A DNA stretch of 7,299 bases from Candidatus Eiseniibacteriota bacterium (GTDB taxonomy: Bacteria > Eisenbacteria > RBG-16-71-46). The first letter of the stretch is position 1, and each line of letters begins with the position of its first letter. The position numbers and the translations under genes were made by a program. Location of the stretch: positions 1 to 7,299 of the forward strand of contig VBOS01000002.1 in assembly GCA_005893185.1 (NCBI GenBank), given 5' to 3'. The notes beneath the pieces were generated by a model. The model ran no database searches. It was not told where the DNA came from and was given only the letters and a program-made list of their open reading frames with translations. Shown here one piece after another: positions 6,950 to 7,299 of the stretch.

Positions 6950-7055
6950 TGTAACGTGGCTCGGTTTGACGAGTACGGTTAACTCATGTAACGCCTTTCG
7001 CTGCAACGTGTTTGTACATACGGACCGGCTCGGGCACGGCGCTTGCTTTAACGTG
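6950..7055 (+). repeat. Scattered T(g/t)(t/c)AACG(tg) repeats before the pilin gene
   Basis: Four similar short words occur in about 100 nt: TGTAACGTG at 6950, TGTAACG at 6987, TGCAACGTG at 7002 and TTTAACGTG at 7047. The first three are upstream of the sigma-54 -24 element and the last follows the -12 element. They could be activator binding sites, but the spacing (37, 15, 45 nt) is not constant and no known site consensus is claimed. Confidence 0.25.
7032..7047 (+). promoter_or_regulatory. Sigma-54 (RpoN) type promoter of the pilin gene
   Basis: GGGCAC, five bases (GGCGC), then TTGCT matches the sigma-54 consensus TGGCAC-N5-TTGC(A/T) at every specified base except the first. The invariant GG (7033-7034) and GC (7045-7046) have the correct spacing. 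The expected transcript start is near 7058, giving a leader of about 64 nt before ATG 7122. Sigma-54 with a PilR-type activator controls the major pilin in Pseudomonas, Myxococcus and Geobacter, so the placement makes biological sense. I found no convincing sigma-70 promoter here: TTGACG at 6966 lacks a good -10 at the right distance. Confidence 0.7.
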
Positions 7056-7104
7056 ACCCGGCTAGTCATGGTAGTCTACGTAGCCTCGGTGCAACTGAAA
7101 TCCT

Positions 7105-7115
7105 AAGGGGGAGGG
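7105..7115 (+). promoter_or_regulatory. Strong ribosome binding site of the pilin gene
   Basis: AAGGGGGAGGG contains GGAGG (7110-7114), 7 nt before ATG 7122. It is the best ribosome binding site in the window, in keeping with a highly expressed structural subunit. Confidence 0.75.
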
Positions 7116-7121
7116 ATCGAG

Positions 7122-7299
7122 ATGAACCGCAAGGGCTTCACACTGATTGAGCTGTTGATCGTGGTCGTGATCATCGGCATTCTGGCCGCGATCGCCATTC
7201 CGAAGTTCGCGAACACGAAGGAGAAGGCGTACATCGCCTCGATGAAGTCGGACCTTCGCAACCTGGTGACGGCCGAAGAGGCCTATTTCGCGGACTCGA
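7122..7299 (+). CDS. Type IV pilin / pseudopilin, N-terminal part (runs off the window)
   Basis: The first 59 residues are present. The leader is only five residues (MNRKG). The prepilin peptidase site lies between G5 and F6, and the mature protein starts FTLIELLIVVVIIGILAAIAI, with the conserved Glu at mature position 5 (E10) that is needed for assembly. The hydrophobic helix (about 6-26) anchors the subunit in the inner membrane and forms the filament core. PKFANTKEKAYIASMKSDLRNLVTAEEAYFADS continues the amphipathic part of the long N-terminal helix (this run is residues 27-59, read in pieces PKFANTKEK, AYIASMKSD, LRNLVTAEE and AYFADS). It is most likely the structural subunit of a type IVa pilus, processed by PilD; a type II secretion major pseudopilin cannot be excluded without the C-terminus. 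The sequence resembles pilins I associate with Gemmatimonadota. It probably has its own sigma-54-type promoter. Confidence 0.93.
   Translation, partial: MNRKGFTLIELLIVVVIIGILAAIAIPKFANTKEKAYIASMKSDLRNLVTAEEAYFADS

Noticed and set aside
6966..6994. Sigma-70 promoter with TTGACG at 6966
   Set aside because: The best hexamer at about 17 nt, TAACGC, matches TATAAT in only two positions. The sigma-54 element is far stronger.
5711..7069. Long antisense open frame of 452 codons opposite the second GT-C gene
   Set aside because: It is opposite a gene with clear membrane and family motifs, its translation is rich in Arg, Gly, Pro and Glu without recognisable motifs, and it continues through the pilin promoter region. 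Such frames arise from GC-rich third codon positions.
7076..7083. 8-bp palindrome CTACGTAG in the pilin leader
   Set aside because: It is short and single, and I know no matching operator consensus. It could be a protein site but nothing supports it.

Overview
The window looks like a GC-rich bacterial chromosome or contig carrying a cell-surface glycan locus that ends next to a type IV pilin gene. All six glycan-related genes lie on the + strand. They are packed head to tail: gaps run from 1 to 22 nt, and two junctions are start/stop overlaps (GTGA at 2550 and TTGA at 5360). This points to one operon running from before base 1 to 6883. The pilin N-terminus at 7122 (leader MNRKG, then FTLIELL, with KFANTKEKAY further on) resembles pilins I associate with Gemmatimonadota. 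That phylum call is a judgement from memory, not a search result.

Layout: (1) 2-838, the C-terminal part of a multi-pass GT-C glycosyltransferase of the ArnT/PMT (GT39-like) type; (2) 846-1541, a class I SAM-dependent methyltransferase; (3) 1564-2553, a GT2 glycosyltransferase of the DPM1/GtrB/ArnC kind with two C-terminal membrane helices; (4) 2550-3498, a zinc-ribbon (Trm112-like) plus SAM methyltransferase gene, frameshifted near 2712-2722; (5) 3500-5363, an AsnB-type glutamine-hydrolysing amidotransferase gene, broken near 4376-4383 by an out-of-frame internal deletion; (6) 5360-6883, a second GT-C type membrane protein; (7) a 238-nt intergenic region with a possible weak terminator, a near-consensus sigma-54 promoter and scattered AACG-type repeats; (8) 7122 to the window end, the start of a type IV pilin or pseudopilin gene.

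From family knowledge, GT2 enzymes of this kind load a sugar onto polyprenyl phosphate on the cytoplasmic face. GT-C enzymes then use the flipped lipid-linked sugar on the outer face of the membrane. Two methyltransferases and an amidotransferase would modify sugars or glycan ends. The acceptor is unknown; a surface polysaccharide, a lipid or the neighbouring pilin are all possible. The pilin appears to have its own sigma-54-type promoter, so it is probably transcribed separately.

The strongest anomalies are the two disrupted genes, 1.65 kb apart. Each appears to lack about 20 codons of family-conserved sequence, and each is shifted in the same direction (consistent with loss of 3n+2 bases). 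This could be real gene decay or an assembly/gap-closing artefact, and only the raw reads can decide. I saw no tRNA, rRNA, CRISPR array, insertion sequence or attachment site, and found no clearly novel system.
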